A DNA stretch of 64,000 nt, from contig NZ_FOAG01000010.1 of assembly GCF_900109455.1 (NCBI RefSeq), positions 1 through 64,000 on the forward strand. Reading direction: 5' to 3'. Origin of the DNA: Roseovarius azorensis (GTDB lineage: Bacteria; Pseudomonadota; Alphaproteobacteria; Rhodobacterales; Rhodobacteraceae). A program made the translations under genes and the position numbers. Below the pieces are notes generated by a model, which saw only the letters and a list, made by a program, of their open reading frames with translations, ran no database searches and was not told the origin of the DNA. Of the stretch, positions 8,568 to 17,806 are shown in pieces; position 1 is the stretch's first letter, and each line of letters opens with the position of its first letter.

Positions 8568-9398
8568 CTATCCCTTGGAAATCACCCAATCCAGTGCGCG
8601 GGACGGCAGAATGCGCCGTAGCGTGCCCATCATATAGGTGGGCGCCGTGACATAATAACGCGCGCGGGGGCGCGGTGCCTCCAGCGCATGTATGAGCTTT
8701 CTGGTCACCGCCCCGGGCGGCAATTCGAACGTATCCTTGCTATATTCGCCATAGAGCCGCGGGCGCAGCTTGTCGCGATACTCCGGCGCACGATGTGCGT
8801 TTTCCCAGTCGATCCAGCGCTCAAAGGGCGCGCGCGCGTTTTCGCGAATTCTGGTCGTCACCGGCCCCGGCTCGATCAGGCTGACATGAATACCCGTGCC
8901 GCGCATCTCGATCCGCAGCGTGTCGGTCAGCCCCTCAATCGCGAATTTCGTGCTGACATAGGCGCCGCGCCAACCGATCGCCACCAGACCCAGAACCGAC
9001 GAACATTGCACGATCCGCCCGCCGCCCTGCGCGCGCATCGCCGGGATCACCTGTCGTGTGAGATCGTGCCAGCCAAAGACATTGGCCTCGAAAATCTCGC
9101 GCAGCGCGCCGCGTGGCAGATCCTCGACCAGTCCCGGACAGGCAAAGGCACCATTGTTGAAAAGCGCATCGAGCCGTCCGCCGGTTGTCTCCAGCACCTC
9201 GGTCAGACCTGCGGCAATGCTCGTCTCGTCCTCATAGTCAATCCGGGGGCTTGCGAACCCCTCGGTGCGCAACCGCGCGCAGTCCGCCTCTTTGCGGCAG
9301 GCGGCAAAGACGCGCCAGCCGCGCGCCCGCAGGCCATGCGCGGCGTCATGGCCGATGCCGGAGGAACAGCCGGTGATCAGGATGGTTCTCTCGCTCAT
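8568..9398 (-). CDS. Short-chain dehydrogenase/reductase
   Basis: A 276-residue classical SDR. The cofactor motif is TGCSSGIG (TGxxxGIG) near the N-terminus, the NNG-like motif reads NNGAF, and the active site has Ser (CSSVLG) and the pair YxxxK (YVSTK). The start at 9398 has AAGGCGG close upstream; a longer frame to 9521 lacks the typical beginning. The C-terminal third (RAPFERWIDWENAHRAPEYR) resembles SDRs of the YX/retinol-dehydrogenase-like kind in proteobacteria. The substrate cannot be assigned. It is divergent from parC, with a 225-base gap between them. Confidence 0.92.
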   Translation of the reverse strand: MSERTILITGCSSGIGHDAAHGLRARGWRVFAACRKEADCARLRTEGFASPRIDYEDETSIAAGLTEVLETTGGRLDALFNNGAFACPGLVEDLPRGALREIFEANVFGWHDLTRQVIPAMRAQGGGRIVQCSSVLGLVAIGWRGAYVSTKFAIEGLTDTLRIEMRGTGIHVSLIEPGPVTTRIRENARAPFERWIDWENAHRAPEYRDKLRPRLYGEYSKDTFELPPGAVTRKLIHALEAPRPRARYYVTAPTYMMGTLRRILPSRALDWVISKG

Positions 9399-9623
9399 GC
9401 CGCCTTGTGGCCCGGGACCACGAGCGATGCAAGCCTGCTCGGAGACGCGCGGTACAATTGCCCCGGCATGTTTTGCCGCGTCTGAACAGGGTTGGTCGAC
9501 TGGCGATAACCCACCCGGCATGCCCGGATCGTCCTCTGAAACTGCGGCAGAATCGCGAAACTTTGGCCGCTCGCGGCCTCTATGAGCTTTACGCGGAATC
9601 CTGCGGGCGCTATCACCGCATCT

Positions 9624-11930
9624 ATGAGTGATTTGCTGGACGACCCCAACATGCTGCCAGAGGCGGTGTCAGAGCCGCTGCGCCGCGCGATCGGCGAGCG
9701 CTATCTGACCTATGCGCTTTCGACCATCATGCACCGCGCGCTGCCGGATGCGCGCGACGGGCTGAAGCCGGTGCATCGCCGCATCCTCTATGCAATGCGC
9801 GAGTTGCGGCTGTCCAGCACCGGCGGGTTCCGCAAATCCGCCAAGATCTCGGGCGATGTGATGGGCAACTATCATCCGCATGGCGACGCAGCGATCTATG
9901 ACGCCATGGCGCGGCTCGCGCAGGATTTCGCGGTGCGCTATCCGCTGGTCGACGGACAGGGCAATTTCGGCAATATCGACGGCGATAACCCCGCCGCCTC
10001 GCGCTATACAGAGGCGCGGATGACCGCCTTTGCCGAGGCGCTGCTCGATGGGCTGGCAGAGGATGCGGTCGATTTCCGCGACAATTACGACGGCACCCTG
10101 CGCGAGCCTGTGGTGCTGCCTGCCTCTTTCCCGAATCTTCTGGCCAACGGCTCCTCGGGCATCGCCGTGGGCATGGCCACCAATATCCCGCCACATAACA
10201 TTGCCGAGTTGATCGACGCCTGCCTGCATCTCATCAAGTCCCCCGACGCACGCGACGAAACGCTGCTGAATTTCATACCCGGTCCCGATTTCCCCACCGG
10301 TGGCGTCATCGTCGAACCGCCCGAGAGCATCGCGCAGGCCTATCGCACCGGGCGCGGCGCGTTCCGGCTGCGCTGCAAATGGGATGTCGAGGATCTGGGA
10401 CGCGGTCAGTGGCAGATCGTGATCACCGAGATCCCCTATCAGGTGCAGAAATCCAAGCTGATCGAGCGCATCGCCGAACTGATCCAGACCCGCAAGGTGC
10501 CGATTCTCGCCGATGTGCGTGACGAAAGCGCAGAGGATATTCGTCTGATCCTCGAGCCGCGGTCCAAGAATGTCGATCCCGAGATGCTGATGGGCATGAT
10601 GTATCGCAATTCCGAACTAGAACTGCGGTTCTCGCTCAACATGAACGTGCTGATCGACGGGGTGACGCCGCGCGTCTGTTCGTTGAAAGAGGTGCTGCGC
10701 GCCTTTCTGGATTTCCGGCAGGAGGTGCTGCTGCGCCGCTCGGCGCACCGGATGGAAAGGATCGACCATCGGCTTGAGGTGCTTGAGGGGCTGATCGTGG
10801 CCTTTCTCAATCTCGACCGGGTGATCGACATCATCCGCTATGACGACGATCCGAAAGCGGCGCTGATGCGCGAGGACTGGGGGCGCACATTCGCCCGCGC
10901 CACATCCGAGGCCGATTACATGCCTCCCCCCCCCGGCGGCGAGGACGGGCTGACGGATGTGCAGGCCGAGGCGATCCTGAACATGCGCCTGCGCTCGCTG
11001 CGCCGTCTGGAAGAGATCGAACTGAAGCGTGAACGCGATGCGCTGATGGAGGAACGCGCGGGCCTTGAGGATCTGCTTGAGGATGTTTCCCTGCAATGGG
11101 CCGCCGTCGCCGATCAACTGCGCGAGGTAAGAAAGACCTTCGGCAAGACCCATGCAATCGGCGCGCGCCGCACGCAATTCGCTAAGGCCGGCAGCATCGA
11201 GGAAGTGCCCCTTGAGGCGATGATCGACCGCGAACCGATCACGGTGGTCTGCTCCCAGATGGGCTGGATCCGCGCCATGACCGGACATCTCGACCTTGGC
11301 CGCGAGTTGAAGTTCAAGGACGGTGACGCACCGCGCTTCATGTTCCATGCCGAGACCACCGACCGCATTCTGGTCTTTGGCTCGAACGGGCGGTTCTACA
11401 CGCTGAGCGCCGCCAACCTGCCGGGCGGGCGCGGCATGGGCGAGCCACTGCGCCTGATGGTCGATCTGCCCAACGAGGCGGGCATCGTCGATCTGCTCAT
11501 TCACAAACCGGGCCGCAAGCTGCTCGTGGCCTCATCCGCGGGCGATGGATTCATCGTGCCCGAAGATGAGGTCGTGGCCCAGACCCGCAGCGGCAAGCAG
11601 GTGCTCAACCTGCGCGAGCCCGCGCGCGCGCAGGTGTGCAAACCCGTCACCGGCGATCACGTCGCCTGCGTGGGCGAGAACCGCAAGGTGTTGGTCTTTG
11701 CCCTCGACGAACTCCCGGAACTGGTCCGAGGCAAGGGTGTGCGGCTACAGAAATACAGGGATGGCGGGCTGTCGGATGCCACCACCTTTGCGCTTGCCGA
11801 CGGGCTGAGCTGGCAGGATCCGGCGGGGCGCACCCGCACAGAAACCGATCTCGAGGAATGGCTGGGCAAACGCGCCGGATCGGGCCGCATGGCGCCACGC
11901 GGTTTTCCGCGCGACAACCGGTTTACCTGA
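9624..11930 (+). CDS. parC: DNA topoisomerase IV subunit A
   Basis: The 768-residue A subunit of topoisomerase IV, which cuts and rejoins DNA to unlink daughter chromosomes. The N-terminal winged-helix cleavage domain is clear: RALPDARDGLKPVHRRILYAM, then HPHGDAAIYDAM and the active-site Tyr in AASRYTEARMT. A coiled tower region and a C-terminal beta-pinwheel with loosely repeated GxG blades follow (for example TLSAANLPGGRGMGE). I start at 9624 (MSDLLDDPN); an in-frame ATG at 9582 adds 14 residues, and neither has a strong ribosome-binding site. parE is not in the window. In this group ParC lacks the GyrA-box motif, as here. Confidence 0.96.
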   Translation: MSDLLDDPNMLPEAVSEPLRRAIGERYLTYALSTIMHRALPDARDGLKPVHRRILYAMRELRLSSTGGFRKSAKISGDVMGNYHPHGDAAIYDAMARLAQDFAVRYPLVDGQGNFGNIDGDNPAASRYTEARMTAFAEALLDGLAEDAVDFRDNYDGTLREPVVLPASFPNLLANGSSGIAVGMATNIPPHNIAELIDACLHLIKSPDARDETLLNFIPGPDFPTGGVIVEPPESIAQAYRTGRGAFRLRCKWDVEDLGRGQWQIVITEIPYQVQKSKLIERIAELIQTRKVPILADVRDESAEDIRLILEPRSKNVDPEMLMGMMYRNSELELRFSLNMNVLIDGVTPRVCSLKEVLRAFLDFRQEVLLRRSAHRMERIDHRLEVLEGLIVAFLNLDRVIDIIRYDDDPKAALMREDWGRTFARATSEADYMPPPPGGEDGLTDVQAEAILNMRLRSLRRLEEIELKRERDALMEERAGLEDLLEDVSLQWAAVADQLREVRKTFGKTHAIGARRTQFAKAGSIEEVPLEAMIDREPITVVCSQMGWIRAMTGHLDLGRELKFKDGDAPRFMFHAETTDRILVFGSNGRFYTLSAANLPGGRGMGEPLRLMVDLPNEAGIVDLLIHKPGRKLLVASSAGDGFIVPEDEVVAQTRSGKQVLNLREPARAQVCKPVTGDHVACVGENRKVLVFALDELPELVRGKGVRLQKYRDGGLSDATTFALADGLSWQDPAGRTRTETDLEEWLGKRAGSGRMAPRGFPRDNRFT

Positions 11931-12003
11931 GGCGGATGACGCAGGGGTGCGTATCGCGCGCGGATGGGCTGAGGAGAACATTGGCCAACGCCGCCCAACC
12001 GCA

Positions 12004-12942
12004 CTACTTATGCCCTTGTCCCAATGACAGCGTATGCGCCCGCAGCCACTCCATGAACCCGCGCGGATCGCTCTCTAACATTTTCATCCGCTCGTCGCTG
12101 ATGGGTTCGCCGACGATCGGCCTTTGTGGCCGGTTGCAGCTATGCACCACCTCATGCAACAACAGCCCCTGCCGCAACGTGGCCGAGATGCGGTTGGCGA
12201 TCTGATACCAGCGTGAATTGGAGCCGGGAAAGAAGATCGGCACCACCTTTGCCCCCGAGCGGCGGATCATCTGGGCGGTAAACACGTTCCATTCCCGTTC
12301 GACCGCCGGGCCAAACAGCGTGTCGCTGGACGCCACCACACCCGAGGGGAACACGCTGATCACCCCGCCCTCTTTCAGATGAGCCATCGCCTTGGCGCGC
12401 ATCTCGACCGATTTACGCTGCGCGTCCGGTTCATGCGGAAATGGCACGGAGATCATGTAAGAGGCCGCCACCTCGTCGATCCCGGTGAGCAGGGCGCGCG
12501 TCAGGATTTTGTAGTCACCGCGCCGCCGCCCGATGAGATCCGCCAGAATCATTCCGTCCACCAGACCATGAGGATGGTTGGCGACCACCACCACCGGGCC
12601 ATCGAGGGGGATGTTTTGCACCTCATCGTCGGGCGTCAGCAGCGGAATACCCATCGTGTCGAGCGCCGCGCGCCAGAACGCCTGACCCGTCGGCGCGCCG
12701 CGCTTTTCGAACTTGCGGATCATCCGGACGATTGTGATCTTGCCCGTCATCCATTCCATCGTGCGAATGACGAAGGAGGTCAGACGGCTGTCAAAACTGT
12801 TGGCATAGGTCAGGCTGCGACGATCATATTTCGTGAATACGACCGTTTCTCCGGCTTCACTACCGGTCTTTGGTTGCGCCTCGATGCTCACTGCCCCGTC
12901 CCTGTCCCGCACTGCCACCGCCGCAGGTGTCCGCGCGCTCAC
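12004..12942 (-). CDS. Lysophospholipid acyltransferase family protein
   Basis: A 312-residue glycerolipid acyltransferase-family protein. The catalytic HxxxxD-type block reads NHPHGLVDG. A second block, GGVISVFPSGVVASS, corresponds to the acyl-acceptor binding FPEG motif with Gly-to-Ser drift. An N-terminal extension of about 110 residues precedes the domain. This arrangement resembles OlsB/hemolysin-like acyltransferases and lipid A or ornithine-lipid biosynthetic enzymes more than PlsC, but the substrate is not readable. It overlaps the HPr gene by 4 bases at its start, so it is co-transcribed with the PTS block. Confidence 0.85.
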   Translation of the reverse strand: MSARTPAAVAVRDRDGAVSIEAQPKTGSEAGETVVFTKYDRRSLTYANSFDSRLTSFVIRTMEWMTGKITIVRMIRKFEKRGAPTGQAFWRAALDTMGIPLLTPDDEVQNIPLDGPVVVVANHPHGLVDGMILADLIGRRRGDYKILTRALLTGIDEVAASYMISVPFPHEPDAQRKSVEMRAKAMAHLKEGGVISVFPSGVVASSDTLFGPAVEREWNVFTAQMIRRSGAKVVPIFFPGSNSRWYQIANRISATLRQGLLLHEVVHSCNRPQRPIVGEPISDERMKMLESDPRGFMEWLRAHTLSLGQGHK

Positions 12943-13217
12943 ATATCCTCGCCAAAGCGGTTAGCCACAAGCGCCGCCACCGCATCTGCCAGCGGCACGG
13001 CATCAGGACCCGCAATCTGCACGTCAATAGTGGTTCCCTTGGCTGCTGCCAACATCAAAAGCCCCATGATACTGTCGCCCGAGGCCGATTGCCCGCCAAG
13101 CGAAACCTCGACACGCGCGTCAAAGCCTTCGACCACTTCGACCAGCTTGGCGGCGGCGCGGGCATGGAGCCCCTTTTCATTGACGATGTCCAGTCGCCGC
13201 GTCACCTTGTCCGTCAT
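12939..13217 (-). CDS. ptsH: HPr phosphocarrier protein
   Basis: A 92-residue HPr. The active-site His lies in EKGLHARAAAKLVE and the regulatory Ser in SGDSIMGLLML, the site used by HPr kinase, whose gene lies 1.4 kb upstream. HPr passes phosphate from EI to EIIA. No sugar permease is encoded nearby, so this is probably a regulatory (nitrogen/carbon-sensing) PTS. It is 12 bases after the EIIA gene and overlaps the acyltransferase start. Confidence 0.95.
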   Translation of the reverse strand: MTDKVTRRLDIVNEKGLHARAAAKLVEVVEGFDARVEVSLGGQSASGDSIMGLLMLAAAKGTTIDVQIAGPDAVPLADAVAALVANRFGEDM

Positions 13218-13229
13218 CGCGCTACCCTC

Positions 13230-13622
13230 TCACTCGGCCGATACATTGTGGCTGTCGATATATTTGCGTCCGGCCTCAAGTGCGGCGCGCACCGCGTCCG
13301 GCACGGTCTGGTGACGGCTCTTAGCCAGCTTGATCAGCATCGGCAGATTGGCCCCATAGAGAATACGCCGGTCATCCGGGCGACAGGCCCTGAGCGACAG
13401 GTTCGACGGCGAACCGCCAAAAATGTCGGTCACCAGAACCACGCCGTCGCCGGTGTCAACGGCATCAGCGGCGGCACAGATTTCGTCCTGCTTGAGCGCC
13501 CGGTCATGATCACCCTCGATGCTGATCGCCATGATCCCGGGCTGGGCACCGACGACATGCTCGACCGCCCTGAGATATTCTCGGGCCAGCCCGCCATGCG
13601 CCACGATCACGATTCCGATCAA
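13230..13622 (-). CDS. PTS EIIA component, mannose family
   Basis: A 130-residue EIIA of the mannose/fructose superfamily fold. The phosphorylatable His is His9 in [11 protein letters not shown]; later family blocks are [19 protein letters not shown] and [13 protein letters not shown]. In alphaproteobacteria this stand-alone EIIA(Man) is encoded with HPr and HPr kinase and acts as a regulatory phosphoacceptor, since no EIIB or EIIC is present. Its start overlaps the rapZ stop by 4 bases. Confidence 0.93.
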   Translation of the reverse strand: MIGIVIVAHGGLAREYLRAVEHVVGAQPGIMAISIEGDHDRALKQDEICAAADAVDTGDGVVLVTDIFGGSPSNLSLRACRPDDRRILYGANLPMLIKLAKSRHQTVPDAVRAALEAGRKYIDSHNVSAE

Positions 13623-14566
13623 GACCGTCTCAACTCCTCAGATCTCCGACCCGGCCCCGGCCCGTCAGACAGTCCGTGCCGCTCCAGCTCCCGATGCCTT
13701 ATTGACACTTGCCAGCCCTTCTCTGCAAGGCTTGCCGCGAGGGTTTCCGCCATGCACACGCTGCGATGCTGCCCGCCGGTGCAACCGAACCCGATGGCAA
13801 GATAGGCCTTGCCCTCCGCCTCATAGGCCGGAAGCAGCACCTCGACAAGATCGGTCACGCGCGCGCGAAATCCCTCGAACCGGGGATCGCTGCGCACATA
13901 GGCCGCCACGCCCTCGGTGCGCCCGTCCTGACCGCGCAGCGCCGCCTCCCAATAGGGGTTTTTCAGAAACCGGCAGTCAAGCACCATATCGAGACCCCGC
14001 GGCAGCCCTCTCTTGTAGGAAAACGAATGCACCGATACCGCCAGCCTCGCCGAACCGCGCGCGGCGAACCAGTGTTCCAGTTCGGCGCGCAGGTCATGCG
14101 GCGACAATTCCGAGGTGTCGATCAGCAGATCGGCGCGCGCCCGCACCGGACCCAGCAGGTCGAATTCCCGTGCGATGCCCAGTTCGGGGCTTTCGGCCGG
14201 AGCCAGCGGATGCCGTCGCCGCGTCTCGGAAAACCGCCGCACCAGAACATCCGGGCGGCAATCGAGATAGAGCACCTGCAACGGCAGACCCAGCGGCCAG
14301 TCCCGCCGGTCGATCACCTCGATCAGCGCATTGGTCGAGAAATCCCGGTTGCGCACATCAATACCAAGCGCCAGCGGCTTGTCGGGCGCGCGCCCCTCCA
14401 GCAGACGCGGTAACAGCGACAGCGGCAGGTTGTCGATCGCCTCGTATCCCATGTCCTCAAGCACGCGGATGGCCGTGCTGCGCCCGGCCCCGGACGGGCC
14501 GGTGACCAGCACAAGGCGGTCGGCCGCACCACCAGGCCGCGTGTCATCCGGATCAGACGCAGACAT
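13619..14566 (-). CDS. rapZ: RNase adapter protein RapZ
   Basis: A 315-residue RapZ/YvcJ-family nucleotide-binding protein. In enterobacteria RapZ steers sRNA decay and senses amino-sugar precursors; in alphaproteobacteria the role is less clear. The N-terminal P-loop reads [11 protein letters not shown], with Arg in place of the usual Lys, followed by [13 protein letters not shown]. The C-terminal conserved block is [14 protein letters not shown], and [25 protein letters not shown] is diagnostic of the family. It is embedded in the hprK-rapZ-EIIA-HPr operon. Confidence 0.95.
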   Translation of the reverse strand: MSASDPDDTRPGGAADRLVLVTGPSGAGRSTAIRVLEDMGYEAIDNLPLSLLPRLLEGRAPDKPLALGIDVRNRDFSTNALIEVIDRRDWPLGLPLQVLYLDCRPDVLVRRFSETRRRHPLAPAESPELGIAREFDLLGPVRARADLLIDTSELSPHDLRAELEHWFAARGSARLAVSVHSFSYKRGLPRGLDMVLDCRFLKNPYWEAALRGQDGRTEGVAAYVRSDPRFEGFRARVTDLVEVLLPAYEAEGKAYLAIGFGCTGGQHRSVCMAETLAASLAEKGWQVSIRHRELERHGLSDGPGPGRRSEELRRS

Positions 14567-14578
14567 CCCTCAACTCCA

Positions 14579-14989
14579 TCAGGACAGCTCTCCATGCATC
14601 AGATATAGCAATATCGCCGCAGGAAAATGGCGATGTGCCGCTCGTCCGAGGATCGGCAGGGTGACGCCCATCACCTCCTCGTGATCAAGTGGCGGCAAAC
14701 GCTCTGCCACGTCCCGGTCCATATCCACGATCAGCGCCAGGGGCTGCGGCCCTACACCGGGCAGGGTCAGGATACCGACGCCACGTGCCTCGATCCGCCC
14801 GCGGATCGTCTCCGGCGCATCCGCCATGACCTGATCCTCCCGTCGCCAGAGGCGCGTGCGGTCGTCGGCCACCAGCCCCGCGCCCATCGCCAGAAGGTCG
14901 AGCGCAAGCCCCGATTTGCCGCGCCCCGGCGCGCCCCGGATCAGCACCGCGCGCCCGCCATACGCCACACAACTGGCGTGGGTCACCAT
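14579..14989 (-). CDS. hprK: HPr kinase/phosphorylase, short alphaproteobacterial form
   Basis: A 136-residue catalytic-domain-only HPr kinase/phosphatase, which phosphorylates the regulatory Ser of HPr. The Walker A motif is RGAPGRGKSGLAL, followed by VADDR and the HprK signature region RGIEARGVGIL (here RIEARGVGILTLP). The Gram-positive N-terminal domain is absent, as usual in this class. I use the ATG at 14989 (MVTHASCVAYGG), which matches short family members; an ATG at 15079 would overlap chvG by about 60 bases. It follows chvG by about 30 bases and precedes rapZ by 12. Confidence 0.9.
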   Translation of the reverse strand: MVTHASCVAYGGRAVLIRGAPGRGKSGLALDLLAMGAGLVADDRTRLWRREDQVMADAPETIRGRIEARGVGILTLPGVGPQPLALIVDMDRDVAERLPPLDHEEVMGVTLPILGRAAHRHFPAAILLYLMHGELS

Positions 14990-15020
14990 TTCCGCAGTGC
15001 CCGCCTCGCCCGGCACCGGC

Positions 15021-16733
15021 TCAGACCGGCAGGCCCACGACAAATCGCGCGCCCAGCGGATCAGAGGTGGCGTCGGCATGGGTCGGGCGAATGTTCTCTG
15101 CCCAGATCACCCCGTCATGCGCCTCGACGATCTGTTTTGAAATGGCCAGGCCGAGACCGGAATTGTTGCCGAAATCGCCCTCTGGCCGTTCGGAATAGAA
15201 CCGCTGAAAGACCTTTTCCAGCGCCTGATCAGGAATGCCGGGGCCGGTATCCTCGACCACCACCAGCACCCGGTTGGCGCGTCGGCGCGCCCAGACCCGG
15301 ATCGCGTCGCCCTCTTCGCAGAAACTGATCGCATTGGCGATGAGATTGACGAAAACCTGCGCCAGCCGCGCCTCCAGCCCGGTTATGACAATCGGCTGGG
15401 CCGGGAAGTCGGTGATGAATTCGACGCCCTTCTTTTCGGCCTCCTCGCCCAGATACTGGCCCAAGCCGCGCAGAGTGCCGAGCAGATCGAACGCCTCCTG
15501 CTCTTCGCGGACCAGTTCGCTGTCCAGCCGGGAGGCATTGGAAATGTCGCTCACCAGCCGGTCGAGACGGCGCACGTCATGTTCGATCACCTCCAGCAGG
15601 CGCTCGCGCTGATCCTCGCGCTTGGCAATGCGCATCGTGCCCACGGCAGAGCGCAGGCTGGCCAGCGGATTCTTGATCTCATGCGCCACATCGGCTGCGA
15701 ACTGTTCGTTGCTGTCGATCCGGTGATAGAGCGCCGCCACCATGCCGCGCAACGCGCCGCTCAGCCTGCCGATCTCGTCCGGGCGCGCGGTCAGGTCGGG
15801 AATGCGGATGCGCCCCTTGGCGCCATTGCCGCGATTTCGGTCACGACCGATCTCCGCCGCCTCGGCCAGTTCGGCCAGCGGATTGGAAATCGTCGAGGCG
15901 AGAATAAAGCTCAGCCCCACGGAAACCAGGGTCGCGATCAGGAACATCTGCAGGACACGTTCGCGCTCGAAACGCGCCATCCTGTCGATCTCGCCCGCCG
16001 TGTTGGCAAGAGCGACCACCGCAATCATACGATCGCCCTGAAGAACCGGCACCGCCACCGAAAGCACCGTGCCGCCGGTGGTATCGGCGGTTTGCACCTG
16101 CAGCCCACCCTGCACCGCGAGGGCGACCATGTCCCGCGCCATGTCCTCGACAGACCGCTGACGCTCGGCCCTGCCCGCGCCGGAAAACGGGGCCGAAAGC
16201 CGCTCCCAGAGGGCCGTCAGAAAATCGGTCATCGGGGTTGCCCCGGCCCCTTCTGCCGCGGCATAGGGGGGCATGTCGCCTTCCTTTTCCAGGGCGAGCG
16301 TGCCGGTCCGATCGAACACGAACACCCGGGTCCCGGTCTCGATGCTCAGGCGATCCATAAGCGCGCCCAGATCGACACCGTCGCCGGTCATCAGACTGAC
16401 CGGCGCGCCGTCGGGCAGTTGCGCCTCGACCGCGTCAGCGATGAGCGCCGCCTGCGCCACAAGCGCATTGGTTCGCTGCTGTGCCAGATTGTCGAGCGAT
16501 GAACTGAGATAGAGAATGCCGACGACCAGCACATTGAGCGCGATCAGGTTGAATGTGATGATCTTGCGGGTCAGCGACGAATCCCGCATCGAGAACCAGC
16601 CGCGTCTTGCCCGGCGCGCGCTCAGCTCTTCCCCTTCCACGCGGTCGGGAGCCACAAAATCATCCCCGAGGACAAGATCGCTATCCTTTCGCGGCGGCAA
16701 ATCGCGCACCTCTATCCCCTCGGCAAGGGCCAT
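15021..16733 (-). CDS. chvG: Sensor histidine kinase ChvG
   Basis: A 570-residue membrane sensor kinase of the ChvG/ExoS type, which with ChvI responds to acid or envelope stress in rhizobia and relatives. An N-terminal cytoplasmic tail precedes one membrane segment (about residues 60-80), a periplasmic sensor of about 190 residues, a second segment (about 265-285), HAMP, an H-box with AADVAHEIKNPLASLRSA, and ATPase boxes (NLIANAISFCEEGD, VVVEDTGPGIP, NSGLGLAISKQI). The start codon touches the chvI stop. It is the fourth gene from the 3' end of a run that continues into hprK-rapZ-EIIA-HPr, a linkage conserved in alphaproteobacteria. Confidence 0.95.
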   Translation of the reverse strand: MALAEGIEVRDLPPRKDSDLVLGDDFVAPDRVEGEELSARRARRGWFSMRDSSLTRKIITFNLIALNVLVVGILYLSSSLDNLAQQRTNALVAQAALIADAVEAQLPDGAPVSLMTGDGVDLGALMDRLSIETGTRVFVFDRTGTLALEKEGDMPPYAAAEGAGATPMTDFLTALWERLSAPFSGAGRAERQRSVEDMARDMVALAVQGGLQVQTADTTGGTVLSVAVPVLQGDRMIAVVALANTAGEIDRMARFERERVLQMFLIATLVSVGLSFILASTISNPLAELAEAAEIGRDRNRGNGAKGRIRIPDLTARPDEIGRLSGALRGMVAALYHRIDSNEQFAADVAHEIKNPLASLRSAVGTMRIAKREDQRERLLEVIEHDVRRLDRLVSDISNASRLDSELVREEQEAFDLLGTLRGLGQYLGEEAEKKGVEFITDFPAQPIVITGLEARLAQVFVNLIANAISFCEEGDAIRVWARRRANRVLVVVEDTGPGIPDQALEKVFQRFYSERPEGDFGNNSGLGLAISKQIVEAHDGVIWAENIRPTHADATSDPLGARFVVGLPV

Positions 16734-17434
16734 TATTCTTCGTTATACCTATACCCGATACCGTACAGCGTTTCGATAGCCGAGAATTCCGGGTCGACCA
16801 TCCGCAGCTTCTTGCGCAGCCGCTTGATGTGGCTGTCGATCGTGCGATCATCCACATAGACCTGATCGTCATAGGCCACATCCATCAGCTGATCGCGGCT
16901 CTTGACGAAACCCGGGCGCTGCGCAAGCGCCTGTAACAGCAGGAACTCGGTGACCGTCAGACTGACATCCAGACCCTTCCAGCTGACCGAGTGGCGCAAC
17001 GGGTCCATCCGCAGCTGACCGCGCTCGATCACCTTGGTTTCCTCGGTATCGGCCACGACATCGCCATTGAACGCATCCTGACGCCGCAAAAGCGCGCGGA
17101 TCCGCTCGACCAGAAGCCGTTGGGAAAACGGTTTCTTCACATAATCGTCCGCGCCCATGCGCAGACCCAGAACCTCATCGATCTCGTCATCCTTGGAGGT
17201 CAGGAAAATCACCGGCATCTGCGATTTCTGCCGCAGTCGCTGCAGCAGGTCCATGCCATCCATGCGTGGCATCTTGATATCCAGCACCGCCATGTCGGGC
17301 AGTCTCTTGCTGAAGGCATCAAACGCCTGCTGACCATCGTTATAAGTTTCCACCTCGAAACCCTCGGCTTCGAGCGTCATGGATACGGACGTCAGAATAT
17401 TTCTGTCATCGTCCACAAGGGCGATTCTGGACAT
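16733..17434 (-). CDS. chvI: Response regulator ChvI
   Basis: A 233-residue OmpR-family response regulator. The receiver domain has the acidic pair in LVDDDRN, the phosphorylated Asp in [11 protein letters not shown], and the KPFSQ lysine; the winged-helix domain ends in [19 protein letters not shown] choose the ATG at 17434 because AAGGA sits 8 bases upstream. ATGs at 17443 and 17458 also exist; the first lies directly on the AAGG. It is divergent from pckA across a 372-base gap and transcribed first in the chvI-chvG-hprK-rapZ-EIIA-HPr run. Confidence 0.95.
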   Translation of the reverse strand: MSRIALVDDDRNILTSVSMTLEAEGFEVETYNDGQQAFDAFSKRLPDMAVLDIKMPRMDGMDLLQRLRQKSQMPVIFLTSKDDEIDEVLGLRMGADDYVKKPFSQRLLVERIRALLRRQDAFNGDVVADTEETKVIERGQLRMDPLRHSVSWKGLDVSLTVTEFLLLQALAQRPGFVKSRDQLMDVAYDDQVYVDDRTIDSHIKRLRKKLRMVDPEFSAIETLYGIGYRYNEE

Positions 17435-17612
17435 TGCGTTCATCCTTATACTGCTCATATTATGTTTTTATCATTTTTCCGCCACTATGCTCTTCTTTCG
17501 GGGCGCCGATCAATCCAAAACTGCGAATCAGCCAGCACATCCCCCGTGATTGGTGCAAATAATCCTTGAGAATGGCTAAATTGACTCACTTTCCTGCCCG
17601 ATGGCGAACCAC

Positions 17613-17664
17613 GTTTTCGCTAACATCGCTCTGGTTGCGCTAACTTGCATCTGATTGCGCTAAC
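17613..17664 (+). promoter_or_regulatory. Three phased repeats upstream of pckA
   Basis: Three 12-base elements, GTTTTCGCTAAC (17613-17624), GGTTGCGCTAAC (17633-17644) and GATTGCGCTAAC (17653-17664), recur at exactly 20-base spacing, about two turns of DNA. Each matches the perfect palindrome GTTAGCGCTAAC at 10 of 12 positions, with the right half conserved. LacI-family regulators of central carbon genes (CceR/PckR group) bind such CG-centred palindromes, and pckA is a known target in relatives, so this is the best guess. The rest of the 372-base chvI-pckA gap shows no clear gene. Confidence 0.55.
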
Positions 17665-17806
17665 TCGGTAAAACCGTTCTGTTATTTCACAGAAGCGTCA
17701 TGTTAAGACGCGCTCAGCCGGGCAGGCCTGCCCGACCGGCGTCGTGTATTGGCGCCCATGACGGATACCGCTGTGACGCGGACTTGGCGAACAGGAGCTA
17801 GGCACA

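Noticed and set aside
17551-17571. A possible fourth copy of the 20-base motif (TTGGTGCAAATAATCC)
   Set aside because: Only the middle part matches and both ends differ, so chance cannot be excluded.
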